Assembly: GCA_035296625.1 (NCBI GenBank)
Contig: DATHAO010000042.1
Location: forward strand, 8,081 to 72,080
Reading direction: 5' to 3'
Length of the DNA stretch: 64,000 nt
Source: DATCLS01 sp035296625
GTDB taxonomy: Bacteria; Actinomycetota; Acidimicrobiia; Acidimicrobiales; VFJN01
Shown one piece after another: positions 24,741 through 33,999 of this stretch (positions are counted from its first letter, which is position 1; every line of letters starts with the position of its first letter). Below the pieces are notes generated by a model, which saw only the letters and a program-made list of their open reading frames with translations, was not told the DNA's origin and ran no database searches. The position numbers and the translations under genes are program-made.

Positions 24741-25967
24741 TCAGCCCACGGTGCGGACCCTCAGCGTCAGGTTGTCGGGCTCGGAGCCCACCTCGGTGAT
24801 GGCGTAGAGCCGGTCCCCGTGCACGGCGAGGCCGCCGTTGGCGAGGAGGTGTGCCCAGGTCTCCTGGTCGGGCAGGTGGCCGAACTCGAAGGTGGCGATC
24901 GGCGTGGTGCCGCCCGGCTCGAAGATGTACACGTCCTCTTCGTAAGCGCCGCTGATGCCCGCTGCGACGGTGCCGTCGGGCCAGATGGCGGCGGCGTTGG
25001 GATACGGCGCCGTCGGGTACCGGTGCGCGACCGTGAGATCGGACGTGCGGAAGGCCTGGTGGAAGTACGGCGCTCCCGAGGGGACGATCACCTGGCTGCC
25101 ATCGGGTGTGATCGCCATGTCGCTGACGAAACCGCCCGCCAGGCCCAACGCCTCCTGGTCGAGCAGCGAGGTGGCGCGGAACCGCACGAGGAGGCCGGCG
25201 CTGCAGCCCGTGTCACCGGCGATCACCATGTCGGGCTGCGACGGCACCGCTTCCAGCATCGGCGGTGCGCAGAACGTCATGTCGAGCCTGCCCACGCTCT
25301 GCAGGTCGAAGGCCCCCGTCGCTGGGTCGATGCCGCCGATGCCGGCATAGGTGTCGCAGCCCCACGAGAACCACAGCCGCCCGGACGCCCAGGCGACGTC
25401 GCGGGGGCACGTCGGCTCGCCGTCACCCCTGCCGGCCCAGTGCCAGGTGATGGCCTGGGTCGCGGTGTCGATGACGGTGATCCCGTCGCTCTCGCTGGCA
25501 GCGACGTAGAGCTTCGTGCCGTCGGGATTCAACGTCATGCCGGCTGGCCCGGGCCCGACGTTCTCGATGGTCTGCAGATTGCCGCCGACGAGGTCGGTGA
25601 CGACGAGGTCGCTCGTGCCGCGGCCTCCGCTGATGTAGATGCGACCGTGCGCGTCGTCGACGAGCATGTCGGCGAAGCCTGGCAGCGGGACCGTCACGTC
25701 GAGCCCGGCCGGCGGGGGTGCCGTCGTCGTGCTCGTGGACGGGTCGGTGGTCGTCGTGGACGGGTCGGTGGTCGTCGTGGACGGGCCCACGGTCGTCGGC
25801 GTCGTGGTCGTCGTCGACTGCGTCGTGGTCGACGTGGGTCGGCCATGTGACGGACCTGGCCCGTCGGGCGGCCCCGACGGCGCCCCGCAGGCCACCAGCA
25901 CGAGGGACACGACGACGCCCAACGCCCAGATCGATGCGCGCGAGCCGTCGGTGACGATCCGACTCAT
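24741..25967 (-). CDS. Secreted lipoprotein with beta-propeller (YVTN-like) domain
   Basis: 408 aa. ATG 25967 is chosen because GGGGGAG lies just upstream; a longer frame to 26117 has no such site. The signal peptide ends in lipobox LVAC. A Thr/Ser/Pro linker follows, containing imperfect TTTTDPS repeats encoded by short direct DNA repeats at about 25730-25800. From residue about 95 the protein has propeller blades such as MTLNPDGTKLYVAASESDGI and MAITPDGSQVIVPSGAPYF. Several Cys pairs may form disulphides. It is probably an outer-surface binding protein; no enzyme signature was seen. Confidence 0.82.
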   Translation of the reverse strand: MSRIVTDGSRASIWALGVVVSLVLVACGAPSGPPDGPGPSHGRPTSTTTQSTTTTTPTTVGPSTTTTDPSTTTTDPSTSTTTAPPPAGLDVTVPLPGFADMLVDDAHGRIYISGGRGTSDLVVTDLVGGNLQTIENVGPGPAGMTLNPDGTKLYVAASESDGITVIDTATQAITWHWAGRGDGEPTCPRDVAWASGRLWFSWGCDTYAGIGGIDPATGAFDLQSVGRLDMTFCAPPMLEAVPSQPDMVIAGDTGCSAGLLVRFRATSLLDQEALGLAGGFVSDMAITPDGSQVIVPSGAPYFHQAFRTSDLTVAHRYPTAPYPNAAAIWPDGTVAAGISGAYEEDVYIFEPGGTTPIATFEFGHLPDQETWAHLLANGGLAVHGDRLYAITEVGSEPDNLTLRVRTVG

Positions 25968-26078
25968 GGTTCTCCCCCAGACCGTTGTCTCGACGCACCC
26001 CGGTCGCGCCGCCGGTGCGACGGACCCTAACAGGCGGTGACCAGGCAGATGTAGCCCTCCGGGGCGTAACCGTCCCCC

Positions 26079-26136
26079 AAAAAACGACGTTCTGGCAGCG
26101 CTCCGTTCGTCGCTCACGTCTCTGCGCTGCCAGAAC
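26079..26136 (-). terminator. Intrinsic terminator reading on the minus strand
   Basis: Perfect 13-bp inverted repeats (26089-26101 and 26124-26136) enclose a 22-nt loop. On the minus strand the stem is followed within 4 nt by six U residues (A-run at 26079-26084). It is one of the few U-tracted terminators visible in the window. No minus-strand gene ends directly upstream of it. Confidence 0.7.
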
Positions 26137-26188
26137 CGTCAGGGCCCGTCAACGAGCCTGTGCCGGCCACGTGGTCGCCGGGCCGACT

Positions 26189-26194
26189 TATGAT
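26189..26194 (+). promoter_or_regulatory. Putative -10 hexamer (leaderless) for the 26201 gene
   Basis: TATGAT, a near-consensus -10, is followed by 6 nt and the GTG at 26201. Confidence 0.5.
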
Positions 26195-26200
26195 CCGGAC

Positions 26201-26557
26201 GTGAGGCAGGCCTACGTACACCGACTTTTGTTGCGCCCCGACGTCGGCTTCGACGACCGGGCCCCCGGTGGGGCGGTGACGCGAGAGCTTTGCGGCAGCT
26301 GGGACCACGATGGTGACTGCCTCGTGCCGCATCACAACGCGGCCAGGGCCGACGAGGATGGGCTCGAGCTACGGGTGGTGTTCGTCGCAGGAGCAGATGT
26401 GGAACCCCTCGTGCGGCGACGTATCGGGCGAGCTGTTGGTGCTGGGATGCTCGTCGGCTCCGATAGCAGGACGAGTCACTGGCAGTTGCTGGAGGACGGG
26501 CCCGACGAACTGACCGAGGCCGAGCGCACTCTTGCCGCCCAGTGGCTGGGCTCGTAG
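26201..26557 (+). CDS. Hypothetical protein, 118 aa
   Basis: No family was recognised. The frame has normal composition and strong third-position GC, while the opposite strand does not read as protein. It contains CGSWDHDGDCLVPHHNA, which has two Cys and two His that could bind a metal, and LRVVFVAGADVEPLVRRRI. The C-terminus DELTEAERTLAAQWLGS looks helical. The longer upstream frame is rejected because the -10 hexamer places transcription at GTG 26201. It is cytosolic by appearance. A second small frame overlaps its 3' end. Confidence 0.6.
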   Translation: MRQAYVHRLLLRPDVGFDDRAPGGAVTRELCGSWDHDGDCLVPHHNAARADEDGLELRVVFVAGADVEPLVRRRIGRAVGAGMLVGSDSRTSHWQLLEDGPDELTEAERTLAAQWLGS

Positions 26558-26696
26558 CCGAGCGCTGCGGCGGGCATCCGAGCGCGCTCCTGGTGACCAC
26601 GCGAACGTCACACAGCGCGTCGCCCAGGCTCACCCCGAGCGGGACTGGGACGACGTCGAGTTCCTGGGCCCGATCATCGAGTCCCTGGGCTCATGA
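26532..26696 (+). CDS. Small ORF overlapping the preceding gene
   Basis: 54-codon frame with a TTG start, shifted by +1 relative to the 26201 gene. Its last 28 codons read as normal acidic protein (VAQAHPERDWDDVEFLGP followed by IIESLGS) with coding-like third positions. This could be a small downstream gene, or the true C-terminus of the 26201 protein after a frameshift. Its stop overlaps the convergent GNAT gene by 6 nt. Confidence 0.35.
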   Translation: MPPSGWARSRALRRASERAPGDHANVTQRVAQAHPERDWDDVEFLGPIIESLGS

Positions 26697-27197
26697 CCGT
26701 CGCCAGGGGCCGTCGAGGTCGGCGTGATCAGGCCAGGCGTAGCGCACGTCGGGTGCCCCCTCCTCGTTGTCGCCGTCGGTCGTCGCGACGGCGACGAAGC
26801 CATGCCGCTCGTAGAACCGGCGGGCGCCGGCGTTCGACCGGAACGTCCACAGGTCGAGACCACCCGGGGACGCGGCCTTGGCGACGGCGAGCAGGCGCGA
26901 CCCCAGTCCGCGACCGGTGCAGTCGGGATCGACGTAGAGCTGGTCGATCCATCCGGGCTCGAGCACGAGCAGAGCGACGACGGCGCCGTCGCAATCGATC
27001 ACCCACGTCTCCCTCTCGGGCAGGACCACCGTCGCGAACCACTCGGTCACCTCGTCGTCGGTGTGGACCGGGCGCGGGATGGCGGGCACCGACGCGTGGC
27101 GCGAGCGCAACCAGGTCGCCGCCACGGCTGCGGCGTCCTGTGGACCCGCTCGTCTGGGCGTCGGTGCATCGGGGACCCCGTCCACCCCCTGGAGCAT
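26691..27197 (-). CDS. GNAT family N-acetyltransferase
   Basis: 168 aa from ATG 27197. The GNAT fold is clear: an N-terminal helix with RRAGPQDAAAVAATWLRS, strand 4 VALLVLEPGWIDQLYV, and the acetyl-CoA pyrophosphate loop in DPDCTGRGLGSRLLAVAKA (Q/R-x-x-G-x-G/A type). Strand 5 and helix 4 follow (LDLWTFRSNAGARRFYERHGF). The acceptor substrate is unknown; the family acts on small amines, amino acids or protein N-termini. It is a stand-alone gene with no obvious partner. No strong ribosome binding site precedes the start. Confidence 0.88.
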   Translation of the reverse strand: MLQGVDGVPDAPTPRRAGPQDAAAVAATWLRSRHASVPAIPRPVHTDDEVTEWFATVVLPERETWVIDCDGAVVALLVLEPGWIDQLYVDPDCTGRGLGSRLLAVAKAASPGGLDLWTFRSNAGARRFYERHGFVAVATTDGDNEEGAPDVRYAWPDHADLDGPWRRS

Positions 27198-27388
27198 GAC
27201 GCACCGGCGAGTCGTCGTCTTCGACGACCGCGTCGCCATGGGTATCGCGTCGACGGCCCGTAAGGCGGCCCGGCGTTCCGGCCCGTGACTGGGACGGCGT
27301 GGCGGCCGTCGGTGCATCGCACCGATCCGGCACCTCACCGGGCGACCGGTGCGCAGACCGAAGCGGTGCAGGGAACGGTCGGCTGCGG

Positions 27389-28357
27389 TCAGCCGCGGGG
27401 GCGTGAGCGGCGCGACCGCGTGATCTCGTCCAAGGCCGCCAGGTCCTCCGGGCTGGGCACCCACGACGCCGCCTCGACGTTCGCCCGCACCTGCTCGGGC
27501 GACGTGGCGCCCGCGATGACCGAGGCCACGCCCGGCTGGGCGGCGAGGCCCCCGACGGCCACGTCGAGCAGCGTGACGCCCCGCTCGGCGGCGAACGCCT
27601 CCAGCCGCTCCACCACGTCGAACCGCTCGTCGGTGAGCCCGCCGACCATGCCCCAGGCGGCGTAGCGGCTGCCGACCGGCGGGTCCTCGCCCCGGCGGTA
27701 CTTGCCGGTCAGCAGGCCGCTCGCCAGCGGGAAGTACGGCAGTAGCCCCACGCCGAAGTGCAGGCAGGCCGGCACGAGCTCGACCTCGACGTCGCGCTCG
27801 AGCAGGTTGTAGCGGTTCTGGGCGCTGATGAAGCGCTCGGTGCCGCGGTCGCGCGCCGTCCACTCGGCATCGGCCACCTCCCAGGCGGCAAGGTTCGACG
27901 ACCCGACGTAGCGGACCTTGCCCTCCGCGACCAGCTCGTCGAGCGCCGCCAGCGTCTCGGCGACCGGCGTGGCCCGGTCGGGGAAGTGCAGCTGGTAGAG
28001 ATCGATCCAGTCGGTGCGCAGGCGTCGCAGCGACCGGTCGACCGCCCTGCGGATGTAGCGCCGCGACCCGCGGGCGCCCCAGTCCGGCCCGTTGGGCTCG
28101 CCCGGGAGCGGCGAGCCGAACTTCGTGGCGACCACGACCCGGTCGCGCCGGCCCTCGAGCACCTGCCCGAGCAGCGCCTCGGAGTCGCCGTAGGAGTCGG
28201 ACGTGTCGATGAGCGTGATGCCGGCGTCCAGGGCGGCGTCGACCACGGCGCGGGTGCCGTCGAGGTCGACGCGCCGGCCGAAGTTGTTGCCGCCGAGTCC
28301 GATGGTCGAGACGACCAGACCCGAGTCGCCGAGCCTGCGGTGCTGCACGTCAGCCAT
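27389..28357 (-). CDS. Aldo/keto reductase
   Basis: 322-aa TIM-barrel NADPH oxidoreductase. The catalytic tetrad is visible: Asp and Tyr in LIDTSDSYGDSE, Lys in VVVATKFGSP, and His in LYQLHFPD. The substrate-binding loop region and the C-terminal cofactor segment (SVIAGATSPEQVRANVEA) match the AKR family related to potassium-channel beta subunits. Start ATG 28357 was chosen over an upstream in-frame site because the barrel begins MADVQHRRLGDSGLVVS. The substrate is unknown. Confidence 0.92.
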   Translation of the reverse strand: MADVQHRRLGDSGLVVSTIGLGGNNFGRRVDLDGTRAVVDAALDAGITLIDTSDSYGDSEALLGQVLEGRRDRVVVATKFGSPLPGEPNGPDWGARGSRRYIRRAVDRSLRRLRTDWIDLYQLHFPDRATPVAETLAALDELVAEGKVRYVGSSNLAAWEVADAEWTARDRGTERFISAQNRYNLLERDVEVELVPACLHFGVGLLPYFPLASGLLTGKYRRGEDPPVGSRYAAWGMVGGLTDERFDVVERLEAFAAERGVTLLDVAVGGLAAQPGVASVIAGATSPEQVRANVEAASWVPSPEDLAALDEITRSRRSRPRG

Positions 28358-28402
28358 GGGCGGCAGCATGCCGCGCCGCCGCCCCGTCGGCACCCGCGCC
28401 GG

Positions 28403-28570
28403 TCATGCCTGCGCAGAGAAGCGCGCGTGGGCACACGGCGTCCGGAGCGCCCGCTCGTGGCAGCGGGCCGGCTGGGGCGTGGTGAGGCGGTCGATGTGGT
28501 GGACCGTGCGGATGGCCCCCGGCGAGTCGACGTCGCGGTCGCACGGCGCCGCCACGGCGCCGATGGCCAA
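28403..28570 (-). CDS. Small Cys/His-rich ORF
   Basis: 55-codon frame from TTG 28570, starting 11 nt after the stop of the next gene upstream on the same strand. Third positions are almost all G or C. It contains four Cys and several His (APCDRDVDS, HHIDRLTTP, ARCHERALRTPCAHAR), enough for a metal site. No ribosome binding site or homologous family was recognised, so it may be chance in GC-rich DNA. Confidence 0.3.
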   Translation of the reverse strand: MAIGAVAAPCDRDVDSPGAIRTVHHIDRLTTPQPARCHERALRTPCAHARFSAQA

Positions 28571-28581
28571 CGCGGTAACGC

Positions 28582-29151
28582 TCAGTCCTCGCTGCGGGCG
28601 GCCTGCCCCCCGTTCCCGCTCCAAACGCCGTCGGTGCTGGTGCCGCCCGTGCCGCCGGTGCCGGCACGGCGGCGCAGGTTCGCCAGCGGCGCCCGCGTGA
28701 AGGCTCGCTCGACGGACCGGGTCGCCGCCCGCTCTCCGGGCGACGGCCTGCAGCCCTGGCCGACCGACCCGAGGTTCGCGAACGGGCCGCCGACGAAGCC
28801 GCGGAGCGCGGCCGCGCCGGACCGGACCTTCGGCCGAACCCTGGCCATGGTGGCGAGCACGTCCTCCGCCCCGGCGCGGTCGCCGCTCGCGTCCACGACC
28901 CCATCGTCGGCCGTCGCCGCAACGGCGGTGGCCGGGACGGACCGGTGATCGGCGACCACGGCAGGCGCGGTGACGGCAGCGGGCGCGGCGACCGCAGCGG
29001 GCGCGGCGGGCGTGGCGGGTGTGCCCGGCGCGGCGCCGAGGACGCCGGCCCGGCGCGTGCGGGCGACGCCGAGCCGCGGCGCCCCGAGCGACGACTGCGG
29101 GATCGCCTCGACGGCCTTGCGCTCGACGTCGGGAAGCCTCACTTGCGGCAT
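28582..29151 (-). CDS. Hypothetical protein, Ala/Pro/Val-rich, 189 aa
   Basis: The start ATG 29151 is supported by an AAAGGA ribosome binding site at good spacing. The N-terminus MPQVRLPDVERKAVEAIPQS looks structured; then comes an Ala/Pro/Val-rich linker of about 35 residues. A second half contains DVLATMARVRPKVRSGAAAL and two related GPFANLG/RAPLANL segments, ending in a Gly/Thr-rich tail. No signal peptide or membrane segment is present. I do not recognise it. A strong palindrome lies about 70 nt upstream. Confidence 0.6.
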   Translation of the reverse strand: MPQVRLPDVERKAVEAIPQSSLGAPRLGVARTRRAGVLGAAPGTPATPAAPAAVAAPAAVTAPAVVADHRSVPATAVAATADDGVVDASGDRAGAEDVLATMARVRPKVRSGAAALRGFVGGPFANLGSVGQGCRPSPGERAATRSVERAFTRAPLANLRRRAGTGGTGGTSTDGVWSGNGGQAARSED

Positions 29152-29221
29152 GCCCAGGTCCTTTCGGTTCGTCGACCTGGGCTCACCGTCGCAGCCCCAC
29201 GTTTCACGGGGGTTCGCCGAC

Positions 29222-29248
29222 TGTTGCGCCCGCGTTGCCAACGCAACA
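29222..29248. promoter_or_regulatory. Palindromic candidate operator
   Basis: TGTTGCG and CGCAACA form outer arms around a 13-nt core that itself holds GCGTT-GCC-AACGC. The nested dyad lies in the 145-nt gap upstream of the 189-aa hypothetical gene. TTGCG..CGCAA half sites resemble those of LacI-family regulators, but no regulator gene is adjacent. Confidence 0.4.
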
Positions 29249-29296
29249 AGGCGTGCGTCACGGAAGTCCCTGACGGGGCGCCCGTCGGGCGGGCGC

Positions 29297-31135
29297 TCAC
29301 GCCTCGACGGGCTGGCGCCGGGTGCCGAGCAGGCACCCGAGCATCGCGGCGGTCGCCCCGCCCACGCCGACCCATACACCCCACGCGGGGCTCGGCGCGG
29401 TGTCCTCGCCGAAGAGCTGCCACACCGCCCCGGCGAACCCGGCGCCCGCCAGGATCGTGACGAGCGCGCCGGTGACCCGGGGGGCCGAGGTGCCCTCGCG
29501 GTCGGCGGCGTTGACGAGAAGGCCGACCACCGCCGCTGTCAGGAACCCGGTGACGAGGCGCCCGGCGAAGCTGCGCGGGACGATCAGGGTGGAGAACAGC
29601 ACGGCGATGCCGGTGAGGACGAGGACGGCGATCCAGCCCCACTCGGCGAACGCGTCGATGTAGTCGCCGCCGAGGCTGCCCATCGGGCCGCTCGGGGCGG
29701 GCACGGCGGACGGCAGCGTGGTCGGCACCGGCGTCCCGGGGACGACGGTCGGAGCGGTGGAGCCGGTGGTGACCGCGGGGGCGGTCGTCGCCGGGATGCC
29801 GGTGCCGCCGGCCGGGACGGACGTAGCCGACGGATCGCCCGGCGCCTGGCGGGGCGAGCCGAACAGGCCCATGCCGCCGAACGTGGCGGTCGTCGCGGTG
29901 TCGCCGGCTGCCGAGGTCGTCGTCGTACCAGCGCCCGGGGCGGTGCCGGGCACGGTCGTGGCCGGGCCGGCGGGTCCCGTGGCCGACGCCGTCCCCGCCG
30001 GTGCGGTGGCGCCCGGTGCGGCCCCAGGGTCCACGGGCCCCACCGGGACGGTGGTCGTCGTCGCTGCGTCGGGGGGGACGCTGACCGTGGTGACGTCGTC
30101 GGCGACGGCGGCCGCGGCGCGGATGTCGGCGAAGGTGACGTCGTCGCCGGCGGTGACGACCCACGGCAGCACGGTGAAGGACAGCGCGAGCGCCACGAGC
30201 CCGACCAGGCCGAGGACCAGCCCGATGCCCGGCCGGTTGCGGAAGCCGACGGCCGCCGGGTCGCGGGCGTCGTCACGGTCGGAGCCCCAGCGGCCGCGGT
30301 GGGCCTCGGTCGCGGTGGCCCGGGGACCACCGTAGAGTCCCTCGGTGGCCTCGTCGTGGAGGCCGGGGGCCCGTGCGTCGCCTGGCGGCCGGAGGCGATC
30401 GCCGTCGGGTGCGTCGAACCGGGCACCGGCGTGACCGCCGGGTGGGCCGACCCCGGGCCGGCCTGCGGCGATGCCGCCGAGGTCCATGGCGTCCGTCCCG
30501 CCGTTACCGGGGGGCCCGGCCTCGCGCAGCGGTGGGGCGAACCCCCGGCCGGGCAGGCGGGGGGCGGGGGTCGGGCCCGGCGCGGCACCACCCGCGCCGA
30601 CCCCACGGCCGGAGTGGGTGTCCGGCAGGCGCGGCGGGAAGCCGGTGGTGGGAGACGCGCCCGCCGCCGTGGCGTAGGGGTCCGCGGGCACGTCCGGCGG
30701 CCAGCGCGGGGCGAGCGGCGGCGGCTCGAGCCCGGCGGCGGAGTCAGGGCCGGAGGGGCCACCGCCCGCGGGCCGGCGGGGCAGGGCCGCCGCGCCGGGA
30801 TCCGCGCCCGCAGGGCCACCGCCCACGGGCCGGCGGCGGGGCAGGGCCGCCGCGCCGGGGTCCGAGCCCGCAGGGCCACCGCCCACGGGCCGGCGGCGGG
30901 GCAGGGCCGCCGCGCCGGGATCACGGCCGGCGGGGCCACCGCCCACGGGCCGGCGGGGCAGGGCCGCCGCGCCGGGATCGGGGCCGGCAGCGGGGGCTGG
31001 GGGGCGGTCGGGCGCCGGGCGGGCGTCGGCCGGTGGCCCACCGTCGAATGACGACCACTCGCCGAGGGGCGCCAGCCGCGGGGCCCAGCTACCGTCAGGC
31101 TCACGCTGCCGCTGCACGGCGTCGTCGTCGGTCAT
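29297..31135 (-). CDS. Membrane protein with proline-rich repeat region
   Basis: 612 aa from ATG 31135 with GGAGCGGGAC upstream. Residues about 45-125 carry four to five near-identical 19-20 residue units of the type DPGAAALPRRRPVGGGPAG. More Pro/Gly/Arg-rich, probably disordered and cytosolic sequence follows to about residue 300. One hydrophobic helix (IGLVLGLVGLVALALSFTVL) leads into a Thr/Pro/Gly-rich outside loop of about 170 residues. Four further hydrophobic helices fill the last 140 residues. The family was not recognised. Basic, Pro-rich cytosolic arms on membrane proteins often bind partners or cluster, but nothing specific can be said. Confidence 0.75.
   Translation of the reverse strand: MTDDDAVQRQREPDGSWAPRLAPLGEWSSFDGGPPADARPAPDRPPAPAAGPDPGAAALPRRPVGGGPAGRDPGAAALPRRRPVGGGPAGSDPGAAALPRRRPVGGGPAGADPGAAALPRRPAGGGPSGPDSAAGLEPPPLAPRWPPDVPADPYATAAGASPTTGFPPRLPDTHSGRGVGAGGAAPGPTPAPRLPGRGFAPPLREAGPPGNGGTDAMDLGGIAAGRPGVGPPGGHAGARFDAPDGDRLRPPGDARAPGLHDEATEGLYGGPRATATEAHRGRWGSDRDDARDPAAVGFRNRPGIGLVLGLVGLVALALSFTVLPWVVTAGDDVTFADIRAAAAVADDVTTVSVPPDAATTTTVPVGPVDPGAAPGATAPAGTASATGPAGPATTVPGTAPGAGTTTTSAAGDTATTATFGGMGLFGSPRQAPGDPSATSVPAGGTGIPATTAPAVTTGSTAPTVVPGTPVPTTLPSAVPAPSGPMGSLGGDYIDAFAEWGWIAVLVLTGIAVLFSTLIVPRSFAGRLVTGFLTAAVVGLLVNAADREGTSAPRVTGALVTILAGAGFAGAVWQLFGEDTAPSPAWGVWVGVGGATAAMLGCLLGTRRQPVEA
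30757..30992. repeat. 60-bp tandem repeat inside the proline-rich gene
   Basis: Nearly identical 60-nt units begin at 30781, 30841 and 30901. A partial unit starts at 30958 after a 3-nt shortening, and a degenerate half unit precedes. The period is a multiple of three, so copy-number change keeps the frame. Confidence 0.85.
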
Positions 31136-31362
31136 GTCCCGCTCCACTCGTCTCGTCGTGGGCGGGGATGAAGTCTCCGAACGCCCAGCCGCTAGCACCG
31201 CGCCGCGCCGCAGGGGGCGGCGGGCCGACTCGCCGTGGGCACACACGGTAACAACGCCCGTCACCGGATCGACAGGTCGGAACGGCCGGGACCACCGCGA
31301 CACGCGCCGCCTCTCGACGCGGACGCCAGCGGTGCGACCCGCCCCACGCCGGCGTCCGTCGC

Positions 31363-32781
<1,419 letters not shown>

Positions 32782-32903
32782 GAACGGGCGACCGTAGTCG
32801 CGCGAACGGTGGTGTTGGCAACAAGACTTCGTCCATAGCGTGCACAATTCACTTGCACCTTTGCCGCGACCGTCGGCGCTACATGCCACCGGCATTCGCT
32901 CTG

Positions 32904-32909
32904 TACCCT
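32904..32909 (+). promoter_or_regulatory. Putative -10 hexamer (leaderless) of the amino-acid dehydrogenase
   Basis: TACCCT is followed by 7 nt and GTG 32917. Confidence 0.4.
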
Positions 32910-32916
32910 CGGGTGC

Positions 32917-33990
32917 GTGCCCGGCGTGTTCGACATCCTCTCGGCCGACGGATTCGAGCAAGTGGCGTTCTGCCACGACCGCTCCACCGGGCTCCGGGCC
33001 ATCATCGCCATCCACTCCACGGCGCTGGGCCCGGCCCTGGGCGGCACCCGCTTCTACCCCTACGCCGACGAGCAGGACGCGCTCGTCGACGTGTGCCGCC
33101 TCGCCAAGGGCATGACCTACAAGCACGCCGTCTGCGGCAACGACCTCGGCGGCGGCAAGGCCGTCATCATCGGCGACCCGGGCACCGACAGGAGCGAGGC
33201 CCTGCTGCGGGCCTACGGGCGCTTCGTCGAGGGCCTCGGCGGCCGCTACCTCACGGCCGAGGACGTCGGCACGAGCCAGGCCGACATGGACGTCGTGCGC
33301 CGCGAGACCCGCCACGTGACCGGTGTGAGCGAGGCGCTCGGCGGGTCGGGCGACCCCTCCCCCGCCACCGCCCTCGGCGTGCTCTGGGCCATGCGGGCCG
33401 TGGCCGAGCGGCTGTGGGGCTCGGGGTCGCTCGCCGGCCGCCACGTGGTGATCTCGGGCGTGGGCAAGGTGGGTGCCGCGCTCGCCGCCCACCTCGACGC
33501 CGAGGGCGCCAAGCTCACCCTCGCCGACGTCGACGACACGCGCCTGGGAGCGGTGGCCGAGCGGCACGGCACGATGACCGTCAGCTCGGACACGGCCCAC
33601 GCCCTGCCCTGCGACATCTTCGCCCCGTGTGCCCTCGGGGCGGTGCTGAACGCGGTGACGATCCCCGAGATGCGCTGCGACGCCGTGGTCGGCTCGGCCA
33701 ACAACCAGCTTGCGAGCCTGGCCGACGCCGAGCGCCTGCGCCACCGCAGCATCGTCTACGCGCCCGACTTCGTGGCCAACGCGGGCGGCGTCATCAACAT
33801 CGCGGAGGAGGCCCACGGCTACGACCGCGACCTGGCCTATGCCCGCACGCAGGCGATCTACGACACGCTGCTGGCGGTGTTCGACCGGGCAGAGGTCGAG
33901 GGCACCACGACCACCCAGGCCGCCGAGCGCCTCGCCGAGGACCGCATCGAGGCGGTCAGCCGCGTGCGGCTGCTGCGCACGACCCGCTGA
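32917..33990 (+). CDS. Leucine/valine-type amino acid dehydrogenase
   Basis: 357-aa Glu/Leu/Phe/Val dehydrogenase-superfamily protein, which oxidatively deaminates branched-chain or aromatic amino acids with NAD. The N-terminal domain has GPALGGTRFYPYADEQDAL, the substrate Lys in RLAKGMTYKHAV and the catalytic Lys in DLGGGKAVIIGDP. The Rossmann domain has VVISGVGKVGAALAAHL (GxGxVG). SANNQLAS and FVANAGGVINIAEE are typical of leucine dehydrogenase. The length fits the octameric leucine/valine type rather than glutamate dehydrogenase. The divergent ACT-malic enzyme suggests joint use of amino-acid carbon. Confidence 0.9.
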   Translation: MPGVFDILSADGFEQVAFCHDRSTGLRAIIAIHSTALGPALGGTRFYPYADEQDALVDVCRLAKGMTYKHAVCGNDLGGGKAVIIGDPGTDRSEALLRAYGRFVEGLGGRYLTAEDVGTSQADMDVVRRETRHVTGVSEALGGSGDPSPATALGVLWAMRAVAERLWGSGSLAGRHVVISGVGKVGAALAAHLDAEGAKLTLADVDDTRLGAVAERHGTMTVSSDTAHALPCDIFAPCALGAVLNAVTIPEMRCDAVVGSANNQLASLADAERLRHRSIVYAPDFVANAGGVINIAEEAHGYDRDLAYARTQAIYDTLLAVFDRAEVEGTTTTQAAERLAEDRIEAVSRVRLLRTTR

Positions 33991-33999
33991 CCACCCGGC

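Noticed and set aside
25730..25800. Short direct repeats as a regulatory array
   Set aside because: They encode the Thr/Asp/Pro/Ser linker of the propeller lipoprotein in frame and are best explained as coding repeats.
30757..30992. CRISPR-like regular repeats
   Set aside because: Units are contiguous with no unique spacers and keep a reading frame, so they are coding tandem repeats.
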